This document shows, in pieces, positions 60,613-64,000 of a stretch of 64,000 bases of DNA. This DNA comes from Flavobacterium collinsii (GTDB lineage Bacteria; Bacteroidota; Bacteroidia; Flavobacteriales; Flavobacteriaceae), in the NCBI RefSeq assembly GCF_902804485.1, contig NZ_CADCST010000102.1, positions 1 through 64,000 on the forward strand, read 5' to 3'. Each line of letters opens with the position of its first letter. The stretch's first letter is position 1. Both the position numbers and the translations under genes were made by a program. Under the pieces are notes generated by a model. That model was given only the letters and a program-made list of their open reading frames with translations, made no database searches and had not been told where the DNA came from.

Positions 60613-63600
60613 TTAATTCACTTTTACTCTAATTCCTTTAGTATGACTTGTAAATTCTGGGGCATACATACTTTGAATTGTTGTAATCCCATTAGAGAAT
60701 TCTCCGCTGTTGTTTACTCTTATATCATATTCTATAACATAAGTTCCTTTATTGATTCGGTCAAAGAAAAAGTGAGTTGCTGCATCCTTTGTACTCATAT
60801 AGTAACCCAAACGATCTTTATACTGATATTGAGAAAGCACAGTTACGGGTTCAAAACAAGAAGCTCTCATGTCTTTTAAATGAATATATTCTGTGTCTTC
60901 TTTTGACGTAATGATTAATCGAACCGTAACTAAATCTCCGATTTTTAAAGAGTTTTTAGAAGTGATCTTTTCTAATTGATCTCCTTTTAATGTACTTTTC
61001 TTTAGATATAATTCCTTCGAAACGGATAGAACTGATCCTGAATTGGTTTTAATTTTATCCAAGTCTTCAAAGTACTGCCAGTAAGCTCCGCCAAATGCAG
61101 GGACTTTTGATTTGTTTTGAATAGTGATTGAAGCCATATCTTTTTTAACTTCATCGGCATTCCAGTTTAGTTTGATATAACCGGTTTCAGCTTCTTTTTC
61201 ATTTTCAGCCAATTTTTTAGTTAGAATTTTTTGGTCTCCTAATTTTATAACAGTATTGTCTTTTACAGTAAGCCAGTCTGTGCCTTGCATTAATAAAGTA
61301 TAAACAGCTTCGGTAGTAGATTTAGTCGTTGGCCAATTTTTGGTTTGTTTATTTTTTAATAGCCATACTTTCATTGCATCTACTGATTTGGTGTCCTGAT
61401 TTACTTCGGCGAAAGCCTCAATTAATAGAGATTGAGTTTCAATAGGTGCCTGATACCAATTCCAACCTGCTTTATTGGCAATCCAGTACATTCCCCAATC
61501 TTCGTTGTTTGAAGATGTTTCTTTAAGACTTTCTACTATTTTTTTAGCGGTTTCTTTTTCTCCAAAACGATTCAGAGTTAATGCAGCCAGTCCTTTTTCA
61601 TAAATAGAATAGTTTAGCCAATCTTTTTTAGCTGCTTCCAAATAAAGTTTGGTGGCTTTCTTTAAAGTGTCTGAAAGCGGATATTTCTCTAGATAAAAAC
61701 TTCTGGTATATAAATAATGAAGATCAGAATATGGGTTGATCCAAATTAGCTTTTCCGCAGGTTTTAAATCTTTGGTTCTGTTTTTATAGTATTCTAAAAA
61801 TTTATTGTCTAAAAACGGAATCCCCGTTTTTGCAATTTGGTCTATCTTATCGTCATCACTGGTTTTAGTCAACTTTGATAAATGACCTAAACCTGCCAGA
61901 ATATGTCTGGTAATGTATTCGCTTTCATCGCTTCCTTCAAACCATGAAAATCCTCCGGATGCTTTTTGTTTTTGTTTTAATTTTTCGAAAGTGACCTCTT
62001 GAGAAGTTTTCATTTTCTCCAGATCAAACAAAAGTGCAAGATTCTTTTTCTTTTCATCTTCGCTTTGCGCATCATTTAGCCACGGAGTTTCAGCAAGAAT
62101 AATCGATTTTAATTCTTCATTTTCTTCTAGTTTAGACGTTAGTTGTCCATTTTTTCTCCAATTTTCAAAAACAGTTGCAATCTTCGGATTATTTGAAATA
62201 ATCTCCGAAGCCAAAGCATTGGCATAAAAACGGGCAAAAGTTTGTTCCGCACATTCATGCTCGTACTCCATTAAATAAGGCAAAGATTGAATGGCTATCC
62301 AAGATGGATTCGAAGTATATTCGAATGTAAATTGGTGATTCTTTAAAGTTGTTGAATTGTTGTTTTTTAGGTTGTTAAACGTATATTCTTTTGTTGAGTT
62401 TTCACGAACCCAGATAGGAATACTCTCTGTAACAAGCATATTGTTTGTCAAAACCGGAAGCATGTTTTCTTCTCCATCAGAAAAATTACCTGATTTAGCC
62501 AGAATTTTATATTGAACGCCTTGCAAACCTTCTGGAACAGAAATCGTCCAGGTTGCGGTTGTATTTCCAAAAGCAGCGACATTAAAATTTCTAACATTTT
62601 TCGCGTTAAGCATTTTGGCGTCGATGGGCTGCATGGTTACAGCATCAAAAAATTGTAAACTGGCGATTCCGGTTTTTGCTTCGGCAGTAACATTCGAAAT
62701 TTTAGCACTAATTACTATAGTATCTTTTTCTCTGAGGTAGCGAGGGAAATTCGGCAGAACCATTAATTCCTTTTGAGTAATGACGCTTTTCTCTAAATAA
62801 CCGGAAACAGCATCTTTATTGTGAGCCAATAAACGAAGTTTCCAAGAAGTTAAAGCTTCCGGAGATGTAAAGTTGAAACTTACTTTTCCGGTAGAATCTG
62901 TTTTTAAATTAGGTAAAAAGAAAGCGGTTTCAGAAAGATTTTTTCTAGTTTTTACTTGTGTTAAGGCTTCTAAGGCTTTTTTGGTGGTAATGATTATGGC
63001 TCCGTTTACGGCTTTTCTTCCATAAAGTGCAGTTGCTATGTCGGCTTTTAATGTGTTAATTGAAATTATTTCTGAGGAGCTCAGATTTTTTACAGTTTCT
63101 TCGTTAGAAATTTCCCCATCAACTACATATAGTGTAGATTCACCCATAACCAAAGATGTCAACCCTTTTATTGTTTTTTTTCCAGTAATAAATTTAGTTT
63201 TATTGGTTTGAGAATATTCAGGTTTTATAAATTTTACTTGGTCAATTTTAACCGATTGTTCTGCAAGAATAGCAACGGGAGCTCCCGCTCCTACAGGTTC
63301 ATCAATGGTTAAAACAGCATCAGGATCTCCCTTAATCGTTTCGGTCCCTATTTTTTTGTCTCTAATCTCTACTCCGGTTATATGGAGCGAATCTCCGTAT
63401 CGACTATTATTGAAGCCAAAACCAAACCAGTTTAATTGTGTTTCTTCCTGAAAGTATTTATGCATATGTAATACTCTATTTATGTTTTTTAAATAAGAAT
63501 GCATTTTTTCGAAACCTAAACCTGATTTTATGTTTGATGTATTGTATCGGTAATTATTTAAATTTAAAATATTCCAGTCTCTTTTAGTAAATTGATCTAG

Positions 63601-64000
63601 TGAACTATCATACATTGAGGCTAGTACTTCGGCCTCAGTTTTTGTGTTAATTGATTTTAATTGAAACGACCACGTTTCATTACTTCCCGGTTCAATTTTA
63701 TTTCTAAAACTTTCTATTAGCAATTCTAGTTTAGATTCTTCTGTTTTTAAAGGTATTTCCAGCTCATCATTAAAAATTTCGTTCTCAAAAATGCTTTGAA
63801 AACTTAAGCGAATCGATTTTTCGAATTCTTTCTTTAAAGGAACTTTGATCGTTAGTTCATTATTTTCTATATGATATGTGTTTTCGAAATAGTTTAGATT
63901 ACCATAATTTCCGCTTGTAATAATATATAAATCGGGAATTACAGAAGAGAGCTTAATTTCGACAAAGCCATCTTTTTTAGGATCAGCGTTAATTTGTTCT
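60613..64000 (-). CDS. Alpha-2-macroglobulin family protein with plug-like insert, N-terminus beyond window
   Basis: The frame is open from 60613 to the right edge, so more than 1,120 residues are present and the start is outside. The first in-window start codon at 63723 (TTG) is not real. The thioester motif CAEQ is encoded at 62242-62253, followed by the helical TED region. MG-type beta domains (ALTSWKLRLLAHNKDAVSGYLEKSV) precede it. Around 62975-63145, LYVVDGEISNEETVKN, ALYGRKAVNGAIIITTKK look like a TonB-receptor plug (SusC type) segment. Such proteins trap proteases at the bacterial envelope. Plug insert is discussed separately. Confidence 0.87.
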   Translation of the reverse strand, partial: EQINADPKKDGFVEIKLSSVIPDLYIITSGNYGNLNYFENTYHIENNELTIKVPLKKEFEKSIRLSFQSIFENEIFNDELEIPLKTEESKLELLIESFRNKIEPGSNETWSFQLKSINTKTEAEVLASMYDSSLDQFTKRDWNILNLNNYRYNTSNIKSGLGFEKMHSYLKNINRVLHMHKYFQEETQLNWFGFGFNNSRYGDSLHITGVEIRDKKIGTETIKGDPDAVLTIDEPVGAGAPVAILAEQSVKIDQVKFIKPEYSQTNKTKFITGKKTIKGLTSLVMGESTLYVVDGEISNEETVKNLSSSEIISINTLKADIATALYGRKAVNGAIIITTKKALEALTQVKTRKNLSETAFFLPNLKTDSTGKVSFNFTSPEALTSWKLRLLAHNKDAVSGYLEKSVITQKELMVLPNFPRYLREKDTIVISAKISNVTAEAKTGIASLQFFDAVTMQPIDAKMLNAKNVRNFNVAAFGNTTATWTISVPEGLQGVQYKILAKSGNFSDGEENMLPVLTNNMLVTESIPIWVRENSTKEYTFNNLKNNNSTTLKNHQFTFEYTSNPSWIAIQSLPYLMEYEHECAEQTFARFYANALASEIISNNPKIATVFENWRKNGQLTSKLEENEELKSIILAETPWLNDAQSEDEKKKNLALLFDLEKMKTSQEVTFEKLKQKQKASGGFSWFEGSDESEYITRHILAGLGHLSKLTKTSDDDKIDQIAKTGIPFLDNKFLEYYKNRTKDLKPAEKLIWINPYSDLHYLYTRSFYLEKYPLSDTLKKATKLYLEAAKKDWLNYSIYEKGLAALTLNRFGEKETAKKIVESLKETSSNNEDWGMYWIANKAGWNWYQAPIETQSLLIEAFAEVNQDTKSVDAMKVWLLKNKQTKNWPTTKSTTEAVYTLLMQGTDWLTVKDNTVIKLGDQKILTKKLAENEKEAETGYIKLNWNADEVKKDMASITIQNKSKVPAFGGAYWQYFEDLDKIKTNSGSVLSVSKELYLKKSTLKGDQLEKITSKNSLKIGDLVTVRLIITSKEDTEYIHLKDMRASCFEPVTVLSQYQYKDRLGYYMSTKDAATHFFFDRINKGTYVIEYDIRVNNSGEFSNGITTIQSMYAPEFTSHTKGIRVKVN

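Noticed and set aside
60559-60879. 106-codon open frame on the + strand within the A2M 3' end
   Set aside because: Shadow of the A2M coding frame, with no family-like sequence.
63721-63723. TTG at 63723 as the start of the A2M protein
   Set aside because: The frame is open without stop to the window edge and continues as normal domain sequence; the start lies outside.

Overview
The window is chromosomal DNA from a low-GC member of the Bacteroidota, most likely Flavobacterium or a close relative. Reasons: AT-rich sequence with few purine-rich ribosome binding sites, candidate TAnnTTTG-type -7 boxes, an S46 peptidase, an alpha-2-macroglobulin with a SusC-like plug segment, a four-helix-bundle S23-type protein, and many short dispersed palindromic repeats. 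No phage, IS element or CRISPR array is seen. The first ~98 bases are the 3' part of a 5S rRNA, so an rRNA operon lies just upstream.

Layout. 1-5700: 5S end, repeat-rich gap, divergent Lrp regulator / class V aminotransferase, then a small accessory island with an ABC-type ATPase and a trypsin-like protease. Each of these two genes is bounded by its own perfect 9-bp inverted repeat, with integron attC-like imperfect palindromes at their 3' ends; the island ends at a tRNA-Val. 5860-13615: core genes (folC, exbB-exbD, a tonB-type transducer, a Glu/Leu dehydrogenase, a chalcone-isomerase-like protein, acyl-CoA dehydrogenase). 13721-21582: Crp/Fnr regulator, then a run of same-strand genes (peroxiredoxin-like, YHS, DoxX, DinB, NRDE, ATP-grasp, LysE-like), M28 peptidase, SDR, four-helix protein and SprT-like protein. 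21707-34481: mlaFE-like transporter, GT2, methyltransferase, KAS III, gcvP, membrane proteins, SRPBCC, epimerase and an operon under a GbsR/MarR-type regulator that has two identical candidate operators.

35211-47044 is the most unusual part: a same-strand biosynthetic-looking cluster. It contains a beta-rich protein of unknown function, two tiny paralogous DUF1843-like peptides, a radical SAM/SPASM enzyme with an added C-terminal zinc ribbon, a methyltransferase, a TenA/heme-oxygenase-like protein, an ATP-grasp-like protein, a GT2, a PaaK-like adenylating enzyme, a large protein with a PA-IL-lectin-like C-terminal domain, a DUF1842-like protein and a membrane-anchored CxxCH protein. Three genes of the cluster share a conserved, apparently structured 5' leader that I do not recognise. 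I read it as a ribosomal-peptide (RiPP-like) system with an unknown product.

47155-64000: core genes again (SanA/YdcF-like, M3 peptidase, purE-purK, HEAT-like protein, PQQ-type glucose/sorbosone dehydrogenase, hpt, adk, CNNM/CBS protein, obgE, S46 peptidase) and the C-terminal part of an alpha-2-macroglobulin that runs off the right edge. All identifications rest on reading motifs in the sequence; no database search was possible.
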